NCBI RefSeq assembly: GCF_002105535.1
Contig: NZ_CP015848.1
Location: 2,782,990 to 2,846,989 of the forward strand
From: Magnetospirillum sp. ME-1
Lineage (GTDB): Bacteria > Pseudomonadota > Alphaproteobacteria > Rhodospirillales > Magnetospirillaceae
DNA: 64,000 bases
Reading direction: 5' to 3'
The notes under the pieces were generated by a model. It ran no database searches. It was not told the DNA's origin and saw nothing but the letters and a program-made list of their open reading frames with translations. Position 1 is the stretch's first letter, and every line of letters begins with the position of its first letter. Positions 7,448 through 15,370 of the stretch are shown piece by piece. The position numbers were made by a program, and so were the translations under genes.

Positions 7448-9019
7448 CTACTTGAGCAGGGTGGTGACGAATTTCATCAGCGGCACCTTCTCCACCGACT
7501 TGCGGTGGCCGACGATGCCGACCTTCATGGCGCCCGCGGCGTTGCCGATGAACCCGATGTCGGCCATGCGGCCGCCGGCGGCGACCATGGGGGCGGTGAC
7601 CGCGAAGAAGGCGTCGCCGGCCCCCACGGTATCGACCACGGTCTTGGTGAAGGCGGGAACCCGGGTGACCCCTTCGTCGGGATTGAAGGTGTAGCAACCG
7701 CTGCCGCCGTGGGTGACGACCACATGCGGGCAATCGACTAGGCCGGGAAGGATTTCGCCCACCACCTTGGTGACGTCCGAATAGCGGTCGGCGCAGGCCA
7801 GCCGCGCCTCGGGAGCGTCGATGCAGATGTAATCGGCCTTGCGGTACTTGGTGATCAGGTTGTAGCCCTGGTTACCGCTGTTGGTCTGGGCATTGACCGC
7901 CAGGAAGCGGGCATTTGCAATCAGGGTTTCCACCAGCCCATTGCCGATCAGGCTATGGCCGAAGTCGGTCACGACCACGAGATCGGCGTCGCGGGCCTTA
8001 GCCTCGACCAATTGGCGCAGGTTCTCGGCCGGTTCCTTGGGAAGCGGCTTGTCGTCCATGAAATAGACTTCGAACAGCTTGCGGATATTGCCGTGCTCGA
8101 CGTGGCGCAGCTTGCGCGTCGTCGGGCGGCCCGCTACCGGGACCGCAGTCAGGGTCACATTGGGCTTAAGGCTGCCGCGGATGATGTCGGCATAGGGGCA
8201 ATCGGCGCCCAGGGTGGTGATGATCTCCACCTCGGCGCAAAACTCCGCCACGTGATTGGCGGCGGCGAACACACCGCCGGCAAAAATCTCGCTGCTGTGG
8301 TATTGAGTGGCGATGATGTTTTCCTTGGCCGATTTGCCAAGGGGAAAGACATATTGGTATTCGTCGATGATGGCGTCGCCGACGAACAGCACCTTCATGC
8401 CCCTGACGCTTTCGATCAGCGCCGGAATACGGTCTGTGCCGCCATCGGCACGCAGATTGTTCAGGCAGTCGCGCAGGGGCGGATCGTACACGTCGAGGTA
8501 GGAATTGATCAGGTTGGACGAGCTGAAGGTGATGTCCTTGGTGAACACCACCCGGCCGCCGTGACGTTCGACCGCTTCGCGCTCGCTGTTGATTTTGCCG
8601 GTGATGTCGTCGTCGGGATTCTCGTAGTCCGAACCCTTAACGTAGATGTCGGGCTTGATGGCGTCCAGTACCGGCTCGGCGCTGGGTCCGTAATTGATTC
8701 CGACCCAATCGACGTATTCCAGCGCCGCCAGCATTTCGGCGCGCATGGCTTCCTTGAAGATGGGACGGCCCGGGCCCTTGTTGACGAACTTGTCGGCGGT
8801 GATGGTGAGGATCAGCACCTCGCCCTCGCGGCGCGCCGCCTCGATATGGCGGACATGGCCGAGATGGACCAGGTCGAACACGCCGTGGCACAGCACCACG
8901 GTCCGGCCTTCCTCGTGTGCCTGTTCCGAGATGGCGGCCAGTTCCGCCATGGTCTTGACCTTCTCGCGGGCGGGCAGATAGCCGTAGGCGGTCGGGGCCG
9001 GCGACTCGGTGTCGGTCAT
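7448..9019 (-). CDS. Nucleotidyltransferase-PfkB sugar kinase fusion (HldE-like, domains swapped)
   Basis: A 523-residue two-domain protein. The N-terminal 175 or so residues are a cytidylyltransferase/RfaE-C-type nucleotidyltransferase, with HGVFDLVHLGHV at 45-56 supplying the HxGH motif. From about residue 225 to the end is a PfkB/ribokinase-type kinase (FVGDAIIDEY start, catalytic DTVGAGD at 463-469). Classic HldE has the kinase first and the transferase second, so the order here is reversed. A role in phosphorylating then nucleotidyl-activating a sugar phosphate is likely, by analogy with ADP-heptose synthesis. The start at 9019 gives a one-base overlap with the upstream SDR stop. No separate GmhA isomerase is present; the split transketolase may supply the precursor (inference). 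Confidence 0.85.
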   Translation of the reverse strand: MTDTESPAPTAYGYLPAREKVKTMAELAAISEQAHEEGRTVVLCHGVFDLVHLGHVRHIEAARREGEVLILTITADKFVNKGPGRPIFKEAMRAEMLAALEYVDWVGINYGPSAEPVLDAIKPDIYVKGSDYENPDDDITGKINSEREAVERHGGRVVFTKDITFSSSNLINSYLDVYDPPLRDCLNNLRADGGTDRIPALIESVRGMKVLFVGDAIIDEYQYVFPLGKSAKENIIATQYHSSEIFAGGVFAAANHVAEFCAEVEIITTLGADCPYADIIRGSLKPNVTLTAVPVAGRPTTRKLRHVEHGNIRKLFEVYFMDDKPLPKEPAENLRQLVEAKARDADLVVVTDFGHSLIGNGLVETLIANARFLAVNAQTNSGNQGYNLITKYRKADYICIDAPEARLACADRYSDVTKVVGEILPGLVDCPHVVVTHGGSGCYTFNPDEGVTRVPAFTKTVVDTVGAGDAFFAVTAPMVAAGGRMADIGFIGNAAGAMKVGIVGHRKSVEKVPLMKFVTTLLK

Positions 9020-10050
9020 TAGCCCTTCTCCTTGCCCAGATACTTGAACCAGTCCTTGGTGGCCTCGCCGATGGTCTCGGGCGTCCACACCGGCGCGTCC
9101 TTCCAGCCGTCGATATGGTCGAGCAGAACCTTGACCCCTTCGTCCAGCGAGACCTTGGGCTTCCAGCCCAGCATGCGCTTGATCTTGGAGATGTCGGCCC
9201 AGGTGCAGTCGGGCTCGCCCGGGCGCTTGGGGATATAGACCCGCTCGCCGCCCAGGATCTCGGCGATGCGGTTGACCGCATAGGTGCCGTCCGAGCCGAC
9301 GTTGAAAATCTCGCCGCTGATGTCCGAGGCGGCGGCGGTGACGAAGGCGTCGGCCACGTCGGTGACGAAGGTGAAGTCGCGGGTCTGGGTACCGTCGCCC
9401 ACGATGGTGTAGGGCTTGCCGGCTAGGCGCTGGGCCAGGAACACGCCGAACATGGCGCCATAGGTTCCGGCGGTGCGGTGACGGGGGCCATAGACGTTGA
9501 ACAGCCGCAGGCTGAGCACCGGCAGATCATAGGTCTGGGCCCAATGCAGGGCGTATTGCTCGCCGACCCACTTGGTCAGGGCATAAGGGTACATGGGCCG
9601 GGCCGGCTCGGCCTCGGTGGTGGGGTAGGTGTCGGGCAGGCCGAAGCAGGACGACGACGCGGTATAGATGAAGCGCTTGACCCCGGCGGCGCGTGACGCC
9701 TCCAGCACCTCCAGGGTGCCATCGACATTGGACCGGTGATAGGCGGCGGGATTCTGAATCGACGGCACGATGTCGGCCAGGGCCGCCAGGTGGAACACCC
9801 ACTCGATGTCCTGGAAATGCGGACGGATGGCGGCGCCGTCGGCGATGTCGGCCTCGATCACCGTCAGAGCGGGATTGCCGGCATGGTGGGCGAGATTGTC
9901 GCGGCGCCCGGTCGCGAAATTATCGATGACATGGACCCCGTGGCCATCGGCCAGCAGGCGGTCAACCAGATGGCTGCCGATGAAGCCGGCGCCTCCGGTG
10001 ACCAAGCAGCGACGGGAGGCGGAAGGCGACGAAGTGTTGGATTTGGGCAT
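9019..10050 (-). CDS. NAD-dependent epimerase (UDP-glucose 4-epimerase family)
   Basis: A 343-residue extended SDR and first gene of the left-hand operon. Seen: TGGAGFIGS at about 18-26, DNFATGR, and Tyr156/Lys160 in YALTK. The segment [12 protein letters not shown] and later [14 protein letters not shown] are typical of UDP-sugar 4-epimerases and GDP-mannose-dehydratase relatives (WbpP/CapI group). It probably inverts or otherwise acts on a nucleotide sugar. It lies 64 bases downstream of a sigma70-like promoter at 10114-10143. Substrate unassigned; GalE proper is encoded elsewhere at 24.0-25.0 kb. Confidence 0.85.
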   Translation of the reverse strand: MPKSNTSSPSASRRCLVTGGAGFIGSHLVDRLLADGHGVHVIDNFATGRRDNLAHHAGNPALTVIEADIADGAAIRPHFQDIEWVFHLAALADIVPSIQNPAAYHRSNVDGTLEVLEASRAAGVKRFIYTASSSCFGLPDTYPTTEAEPARPMYPYALTKWVGEQYALHWAQTYDLPVLSLRLFNVYGPRHRTAGTYGAMFGVFLAQRLAGKPYTIVGDGTQTRDFTFVTDVADAFVTAAASDISGEIFNVGSDGTYAVNRIAEILGGERVYIPKRPGEPDCTWADISKIKRMLGWKPKVSLDEGVKVLLDHIDGWKDAPVWTPETIGEATKDWFKYLGKEKG

Positions 10051-10113
10051 TCGATCCAGCTTGAAACTCGGTCAAGGGCGGCGGGGCAAAGCGACCCGGT
10101 CCACGGCGACGGT

Positions 10114-10143
10114 ACTATGTTCAAGCCATGGAGGCGTTGTCAA
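10114..10143 (-). promoter_or_regulatory. Sigma70-type promoter of the leftmost operon
   Basis: Read on the minus strand, a perfect -35 TTGACA (10143-10138) is followed after 18 bases by CATAGT (10119-10114), matching four of six -10 positions. It lies in a 159-base gap, the first sizeable gap of the block, and predicts a start near 10107 and a 5' leader of about 57 bases before the SDR gene at 10050. Eleven tightly packed minus-strand genes follow with no other obvious promoter. Confidence 0.6.
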
Positions 10144-10209
10144 CGATAGCCGGGGCCCGTTCTGTCACGACCCATTCGGGTGTCATGGAAAGGTGGTTGG
10201 AGGCGGGCG

Positions 10210-11145
10210 TCACTGGTTCAGAAGGTCAGCCCACATCTGCGCATGCCGATCGAGACCAGGCCCGGTGAAGTGACAGCCGTCATAACGCCATTTCGGGCCG
10301 AAAATGGTATCGGTGTCTGGGCCAGGGCGGACCCCCTCATAGCGACGGGGGATCTCCTGCTGTGCCTCCCTGATGCCGTCGTCCCCGAAATTGTCGCATA
10401 TCGTGGCAGTGGCCACATAGGCTGGGGCCGTCATGCCGCCTGATCTCAGTGTCACCAGGAGTTCTCCGAAAAGCTGGACGTAGCGCTCCTTGGGAGTCGA
10501 GCGGGTAAACGTCTCCGTGGATTGCAAGGGGGCGTTGCCGGCGCAGGAATTCTGGGGGGGGCGGGAATCCGATTCGCCCTGGTGCCAAAGGAAGTGAGTG
10601 GGCGGCAGGCCTGATTTCAGAAGGCTCTTAAGGGAATTGATGATGGCGGGATGGCCGATGCCTCCTGGGATATAGTTTTCGATAGCCCCCCCCCCCATGG
10701 CGGCCGGCGCGATGATCACGGCGTCATAAAGTCCCCTGGCGACCAACTTGTCACCAAGCCTGGACCATACCGAACCGCCGGGGCCGGTTGAACCCAGCAG
10801 CGGATCCGCGGCCTTGTAGCAGCGACCATCCTGGGCATTGAAATTCAATATCTTGTCCGAAACAGGCGTATAGCGCTCCTCGCCTGCATTCGCGGCATTC
10901 GACTGCCCCGAAACCAATAGCACCGCAACGCGGCCATTTTGCCGGCAGGGTGCTTCGGCGCGGGGGATCTCTGGCGCGGCCTGGCCGTGACCGGCATCCT
11001 TTGTCGCACGCCATGCCTCCAGTGAACTCATGATAATCGAATGGGCGGGGCCAAGCAGAGAGTAGGGAAATGCCAAATATTTATGAGATAGAGCGCCCCA
11101 TGCGAAACTTGCAGCAATTAATGTGCAAATCAGTATAATTCGCAT
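10210..11145 (-). CDS. Sialate O-acetylesterase-like SGNH esterase, possibly phase-variable
   Basis: A 311-residue secreted or membrane-anchored esterase. An N-terminal hydrophobic segment (residues 2-18) looks like a signal or anchor. Carbohydrate-esterase SASA motifs are clear: GQSN with nucleophile Ser82, GESD at 190-193, and DGCH with Asp289 and His292. It likely removes or adjusts O-acetyl groups on a surface glycan; a sialate-like substrate would fit the nonulosonic acid genes upstream. Two long homopolymers lie inside the frame: 11 G at codons 150-154 and 8 C near codon 195. Slippage in the first would truncate the protein before two of its three catalytic motifs. The local sequence is visibly more AT-rich than its neighbours. 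Confidence 0.8.
   Translation of the reverse strand: MRIILICTLIAASFAWGALSHKYLAFPYSLLGPAHSIIMSSLEAWRATKDAGHGQAAPEIPRAEAPCRQNGRVAVLLVSGQSNAANAGEERYTPVSDKILNFNAQDGRCYKAADPLLGSTGPGGSVWSRLGDKLVARGLYDAVIIAPAAMGGGAIENYIPGGIGHPAIINSLKSLLKSGLPPTHFLWHQGESDSRPPQNSCAGNAPLQSTETFTRSTPKERYVQLFGELLVTLRSGGMTAPAYVATATICDNFGDDGIREAQQEIPRRYEGVRPGPDTDTIFGPKWRYDGCHFTGPGLDRHAQMWADLLNQ
10686..10696. repeat. Homopolymer tract, 11 C/G
   Basis: Eleven consecutive C on the plus strand (G on the coding strand) encode part of Met-Gly-Gly-Gly-Ala in the esterase gene. It is the longest homopolymer I found in the window and is of the length that slips in known contingency loci. The current length keeps the frame open. Confidence 0.9.
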
Positions 11146-11167
11146 AATCCATCACCAAAGATCGAGT

Positions 11168-12067
11168 TTATTTGTATAAATATCTCGCCATTCCAAGTAT
11201 GGCTATCGCCATGGCCGCCCAGGCTTTCCAGGCGAAGGGCCAGATGGTCAGGCTGGCCAGGAAATGAACCATCGCCTCGCCGTTGCGTCCCGCCGCCTGG
11301 CACGAACGCCCGGCGGCATAGCGGGTTGCGGCCCTCTTGGCCCGCAGCCGCAGCCGGTCCAGGGGCGACGGGGCGATCAGCGCGGCGTGGCGTTCCATCA
11401 CCGCCAGGGTGGCGTTCATGTGGCGCAGGACCGAGCCGCTGGCATTGCCGCCATGCAGCCGGTACTCGGCCAGCGCCTCGTCGATGAAGGCGATGCGGAT
11501 TCCCCGGTGGGCAAGGCGCAGCCACAGATCGTAATCCTCGGCGGTGATCAGGGCGGCATCCTCGGCGAAGCCGCCCAGTTCGACCAGCAGGTCGCGGCGC
11601 ACCAGAACGCCGGACGGTGACAGGGGGTTGTTGCCGAACAGCAGGCCGCGATGACTGGTGGAGCGGGCGTCGCCCGCCACCTTGAGACCCACCTGCCGGC
11701 CATCGCGCATGATGGCCTCGGCGTGGCTGACCAGATCGATGTCCGGCCCGGCGGCGGCCAGGCACCGTTCCAGTTTGCGCGGGAACCAGACGTCGTCGGA
11801 ATCGAGGAACGCCACCCAGGGCGCCGTGGCCAGCCGGATACCCACATTGCGCGAGGCGGCGATCACGCCGTGATTGCGGAAATTCTCGACCCGGATACGC
11901 CGATCGCCAAAGGAGAGGGCGACGGCGACGGTATCGTCGTCCGAGAAATTGTTGACCACGATGCATTCCCAGTCGGAAACCGTCTGGGCGCGCACCGTCT
12001 CCAGGCATTCCTTCAGGAAATGGGCCTGGTTGTAGGTGGGAATGACGATGGAGACCGCCGGGTTCAC
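11168..12067 (-). CDS. Family 2 glycosyltransferase
   Basis: A 299-residue GT-A glycosyltransferase. It starts VSIVIPTYNQ, has a DSDD metal-binding motif near residue 93 and a TAEDYDLWLR segment near 170 that carries the usual catalytic-base acidic pair. The last 30 residues include a moderately hydrophobic stretch that may associate with the membrane. It should transfer a sugar from a nucleotide donor to a lipid-linked or polysaccharide acceptor. It overlaps the upstream SDR gene by four bases and follows the CDP-6-deoxyhexose genes, whose product is a plausible donor (inference). Confidence 0.88.
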   Translation of the reverse strand: MNPAVSIVIPTYNQAHFLKECLETVRAQTVSDWECIVVNNFSDDDTVAVALSFGDRRIRVENFRNHGVIAASRNVGIRLATAPWVAFLDSDDVWFPRKLERCLAAAGPDIDLVSHAEAIMRDGRQVGLKVAGDARSTSHRGLLFGNNPLSPSGVLVRRDLLVELGGFAEDAALITAEDYDLWLRLAHRGIRIAFIDEALAEYRLHGGNASGSVLRHMNATLAVMERHAALIAPSPLDRLRLRAKRAATRYAAGRSCQAAGRNGEAMVHFLASLTIWPFAWKAWAAMAIAILGMARYLYK

Positions 12068-13011
12068 GCGAATGCCTCTCGGCAGAGGCGAAGGGTGGCG
12101 TCGATCTCTCCCGCCACGTCGCCGGCGGGGGCGAAGCCGGTGGCTTTCAGCTTGTCGATGCGATAGTCGAGGGGAGCGGCGGTCTCGTCCGGCCGCGGCT
12201 GGGGACGTTCGATCTCAACCTCGCGGCCCAGCAAGGCCTGGGCGCGCTGGGCGATCAGGCCGGCCATCTCATAGACGGTAGGCGCATAGGCGCCGCCCAC
12301 GTTGAACAGGCCGTCGCCCAGGGTGGCGCGCGGCAGCCCCAGCAGATGAACGACGGCCCCCGCCACGTCGGCCAGGGTGATGAAGTCGCGGCGCTGCAAT
12401 CCGGTCGAGCGCATCACCAGCCGCCCCTGGGTGGCGGCCTGGCGGCAGAGATCGTTGGCCAGCAGGGTCCAGCGGTCGATCCCGGAATCGGCGGGCGCGC
12501 CGAACCCGTTGGACAGCCGCACCACCACGCCCTCCAGCCAGCCCTGGTCATGGGCGGCCAGGACGAAATCCTCGGCGGCGCGATGGGTGATGGCGTAGGG
12601 GTGGATGGGGCGCGGCAGCCGGGTCTCGTCGATACGGCCCTCGAGCGGCGCGCCGTAGACATGGGCGGTAGAGAAATAGACGAAGCGGCCGACCTTGGCG
12701 GCGCGGGCGGCCTCGATCAGGCGGATTGCGGCGGTGACGTTGGGCTCGACACAGCCGGCGGGGTCGCGGCCGCAATCGATCTCATTGGCGGCGGCGAGAT
12801 GGACGATGGCGGCCACCCCGTTCAGCACCCCGGCCCAGCCGCCGGTATCGATGGGCTCGTCCCGCACCTCGACCTTGGCGGCCCAGCCGGGATAGGCGGC
12901 AGGGGCGCGCCGTGTGGTCACCCGAACCCGGTGCCCGGCCGCGACCAATCCGCAGACGATGCGCCCGCCCAGATAGCCGAAACCGCCGGTGACCAGGATG
13001 GGTCCGCTCAT
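12064..13011 (-). CDS. NAD-dependent SDR, probable CDP-4-keto-6-deoxyhexose reductase or epimerase
   Basis: A 315-residue extended SDR with TGGFGYLGG at 8-16 and a Ser/Thr-containing FSTAHVYG segment. The expected Tyr-x-x-x-Lys reads Tyr139-Ala-Ile-Thr-His143, so the catalytic lysine is replaced by histidine. It overlaps the 3,5-epimerase-like gene by four bases and follows RfbF and RfbG, so a 4-keto reductase or epimerase step on a CDP-6-deoxyhexose is the best guess. The changed lysine leaves open altered chemistry or weak activity. Confidence 0.75.
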   Translation of the reverse strand: MSGPILVTGGFGYLGGRIVCGLVAAGHRVRVTTRRAPAAYPGWAAKVEVRDEPIDTGGWAGVLNGVAAIVHLAAANEIDCGRDPAGCVEPNVTAAIRLIEAARAAKVGRFVYFSTAHVYGAPLEGRIDETRLPRPIHPYAITHRAAEDFVLAAHDQGWLEGVVVRLSNGFGAPADSGIDRWTLLANDLCRQAATQGRLVMRSTGLQRRDFITLADVAGAVVHLLGLPRATLGDGLFNVGGAYAPTVYEMAGLIAQRAQALLGREVEIERPQPRPDETAAPLDYRIDKLKATGFAPAGDVAGEIDATLRLCREAFA

Positions 13012-13457
13012 CGGTGCTTCAAGGCCCAGTCATAGGGAATGGAGGGATCGAACGGGTCCTTGCGGTCGATTTCGGTGGGATCGTGGGGGATCGAGGCGCA
13101 ATTGGCGACCAGGGCGGTCTCGGTGCCGAAGCCCTTGAAGCCGTTCCACACCAGGGGCGGCACGGTGACCAGGCAGTAATTGTCGGGACCCAGGAAGATC
13201 TCCTGCACCTCGCCCTTGGTCGGGCTGCCGGCGCGGTCGTCATAGAGGACGAATTTGATCTGGCCGTGGGGAACCGCGTAGTTCAGCACCATGCGGGTAT
13301 GGACGTGCCAGCCCTTGATGGCGCCGGGATGGACGGTGGAGAAGTAGATCTCGCCGAAGGACCGGAACACCGGCGAATCCGACCGCAGCATGTGCATGAC
13401 CTTGCCCCGTTCGTCGACGATCTGCTTGAGCGGGGTGATGACGACGCCGTCGATCAT
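13008..13457 (-). CDS. RmlC-like dTDP-4-dehydrorhamnose 3,5-epimerase family protein
   Basis: A 149-residue cupin-type protein. MIDGVVITPLKQIVDERG is a typical N-terminus of the RmlC family, followed by FGEIYFSTVHPGAIKGWHVH, which carries the active-site His region. It is shorter than canonical RmlC (about 180 residues), closer to the short RmlC-like subgroup. It should epimerise C3 and/or C5 of the 4-keto sugar from RfbG. The ATG at 13457 overlaps the RfbG stop by four bases; the frame is open further upstream but without family sequence. Confidence 0.78.
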   Translation of the reverse strand: MIDGVVITPLKQIVDERGKVMHMLRSDSPVFRSFGEIYFSTVHPGAIKGWHVHTRMVLNYAVPHGQIKFVLYDDRAGSPTKGEVQEIFLGPDNYCLVTVPPLVWNGFKGFGTETALVANCASIPHDPTEIDRKDPFDPSIPYDWALKHR

Positions 13458-14518
13458 GGGGCCTCCATATAGGCGCGGATTTGGGCCAGCGAGGTTTCGC
13501 GCGGATCGGCGCCGCCCAGGGTGGCGGCGTACCATTCCACCGTGCGGCGGACCGTCTGGTCGATGGCCCAGCGCGGGTGCCAGCCCAGCTCCAGCGCCGC
13601 CTTGTCGGTGTTGAGGTGCAGCAGGTTGCATTCGTGGGGAGCATTGGGGTCGCGCTCGATCCTGATCTCGCCCGATCCCCAGGCGGCGACGATGCGCTCG
13701 ACCAGTTCGCCCACCGAACAGGCCGAGGCCACGTGCGGCCCGAAATTCCAGCCGCCGGGAAAGCGCTTGGGCTCGTCCAGCAGGCGGCAGGCCAGGGTCA
13801 GGTAGCCGCCCAGGGGCTCCAGCACGTGCTGCCACGGCCGGGTGGCGTCGGGATTGCGCAACACGATGGGGCGCTTGTCCCGCAGCGCGCGCATGCAATC
13901 GGGGACGATGCGGTCCTGAGCCCAGTCGCCGCCGCCGATGACGTTGCCGGCCCGCACGCTGGCGATGCCGAAGCCGTCACGCCTGGCGAAAAACGAATCG
14001 GCATAGGACGACACCACCAGTTCGGCCGCCGCCTTGGAGGCGCTGTAGGGGTCGTGGCCGCCCAGCTCGTCGCTTTCGCGGTAGCCCCACACCCATTCCT
14101 TGTTGCGGTAGCACTTGTCCGAGGTGATGTAGACGGCCGCCCGTACCGAAGGGGTGCGGCGGATGGCTTCCAGCACGTTGACCGAACCGCCCACATTGGT
14201 GTCGAAGGTGGTCTTGGGGTCGTCGTAGGACCGCCGCACCAGCGCCTGGGCGGCCAGATGGAACACCACCTCGGGCCGGGCCTCGGCCACCAGGGCGGCA
14301 AGCCCCTCGCCGTCGCGGATGTCGTGGTCGATGTGGGGATAAAGGCTTTCCAGCCCGGCGCTGCGGTAATGGCCATCGGCGTGTTCGGGCGCCAGGGCGA
14401 TGCCGGTGACCTCGGCCCCCAATTCCTTGAGCCACAGCGCCAGCCACGAGCCCTTGAAGCCGGTATCGCCGGTCAGCAGGACCCGGCGGCCCTTCAATGC
14501 CGACAGATCGAGGCCCAT
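13454..14518 (-). CDS. rfbG: CDP-glucose 4,6-dehydratase
   Basis: A 354-residue extended SDR with LLTGDTGFKGSWL at 14-26, the hallmark of CDP-glucose 4,6-dehydratases. Tyr158/Lys162 are in YSASK and VYITSDKCYRNKEW precedes them. It converts CDP-glucose to CDP-4-keto-6-deoxyglucose. The start at 14518 overlaps the RfbF stop by one base (TGATG), matching the usual length of about 359; an ATG 15 bases upstream (giving MEDLVMG) is a possible alternative. Downstream partners are an RmlC-like epimerase and an SDR, with no RfbH 3-dehydrase, so the end product is not an abequose or tyvelose type 3,6-dideoxy sugar. Confidence 0.93.
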   Translation of the reverse strand: MGLDLSALKGRRVLLTGDTGFKGSWLALWLKELGAEVTGIALAPEHADGHYRSAGLESLYPHIDHDIRDGEGLAALVAEARPEVVFHLAAQALVRRSYDDPKTTFDTNVGGSVNVLEAIRRTPSVRAAVYITSDKCYRNKEWVWGYRESDELGGHDPYSASKAAAELVVSSYADSFFARRDGFGIASVRAGNVIGGGDWAQDRIVPDCMRALRDKRPIVLRNPDATRPWQHVLEPLGGYLTLACRLLDEPKRFPGGWNFGPHVASACSVGELVERIVAAWGSGEIRIERDPNAPHECNLLHLNTDKAALELGWHPRWAIDQTVRRTVEWYAATLGGADPRETSLAQIRAYMEAP

Positions 14519-15300
14519 CACCAGGTCCTCCATGGCGCCTGATCGGACTCCCACAGCCCGTTCAGCAGCTTGTAGTCGCGGTAGGTGTCCATGCACTGCC
14601 AGAAGCCGTCATGGCGATAGACCATCAGCTGGCCGTCGCTCACCAGCCGGCGCATGGGTTCCTGCTCGAACACCAGATCCTCGCGGTCGTCGAGATAGTC
14701 CAGCACCTGGCGCTTGCACACCATGAAGCCGCCCGAGATCAGGCCGCCGGTGGCCTGGGGTTTCTCGTTGAATTCCTTGACCTTGCCGTCGGATTCGCAA
14801 TCCAGCTCGCCGAAGCGGCCCGGCGGGCGCACGCCGCTGACCGTCATCACCCGGCCGTGCGACTTGTGGAAACGCACCAGCGCGTCGAGATCCACATCGC
14901 CCAGACCGTCGCCATAGGTCAGCAGGAAGTCCTCGTCCTCACCGAGATAGCGCTTGATGCGGCGGATGCGGGCGCCGGTCATGGCGTTCAGCCCGGTATC
15001 GGCCAGGGTGACCCGCCAGCCGTCCTCGTCGTGGCAGCCGTGGACCTCCACCGCGCGGTCGCGCCCCAGGGTCAGGGTGAGGTCGCTGGTGAACGCCTCG
15101 TAGTTCAGGAAGAATTCCTTGATCGCCTGTCCGCGATAGCCCAGGCACAGCACGAAATCCTCATGCCCGAAGCCGGCATAGTATTTCATGATGTGCCACA
15201 GGATGGGAAAGCGGCCGATGCCGATCATCGGCTTGGGGATGTCGTCGGCCACGTCCCGGATCCGGGTGCCCTGGCCGCCGCAAAGAATGACCACTTTCAT
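14518..15300 (-). CDS. rfbF: Glucose-1-phosphate cytidylyltransferase
   Basis: A 260-residue nucleotidyltransferase beginning MKVVILCGGQGTR, with the nucleotide-binding GGQGTR at 8-13 and a Lys in IPKPM. Length and internal segments (LLTYGDGLGDVD, SGGFMVCKR) match RfbF. It makes CDP-glucose from glucose-1-phosphate and CTP, supplying RfbG immediately downstream. The ATG at 15300 is preferred because the family starts there; the frame is open for 14 more codons upstream. The gene sits after a 70-base gap, larger than its neighbours' gaps, so a local promoter is possible; a TTGACT box is present in the gap but without a convincing -10. Confidence 0.93.
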   Translation of the reverse strand: MKVVILCGGQGTRIRDVADDIPKPMIGIGRFPILWHIMKYYAGFGHEDFVLCLGYRGQAIKEFFLNYEAFTSDLTLTLGRDRAVEVHGCHDEDGWRVTLADTGLNAMTGARIRRIKRYLGEDEDFLLTYGDGLGDVDLDALVRFHKSHGRVMTVSGVRPPGRFGELDCESDGKVKEFNEKPQATGGLISGGFMVCKRQVLDYLDDREDLVFEQEPMRRLVSDGQLMVYRHDGFWQCMDTYRDYKLLNGLWESDQAPWRTW

Positions 15301-15370
15301 GGCAGGTCCGCTTCTGCTGGAAACGATAGTGGGGTGAACCACCGGACGCTCAAAGTCAATGCCTGTTAAG

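Noticed and set aside
12064-13011. SDR considered as an inactive remnant because of the YxxxH change
   Set aside because: The frame is full length, overlapped on both sides by coupled genes, and the other motifs are intact, so it is kept as a gene with an odd residue.
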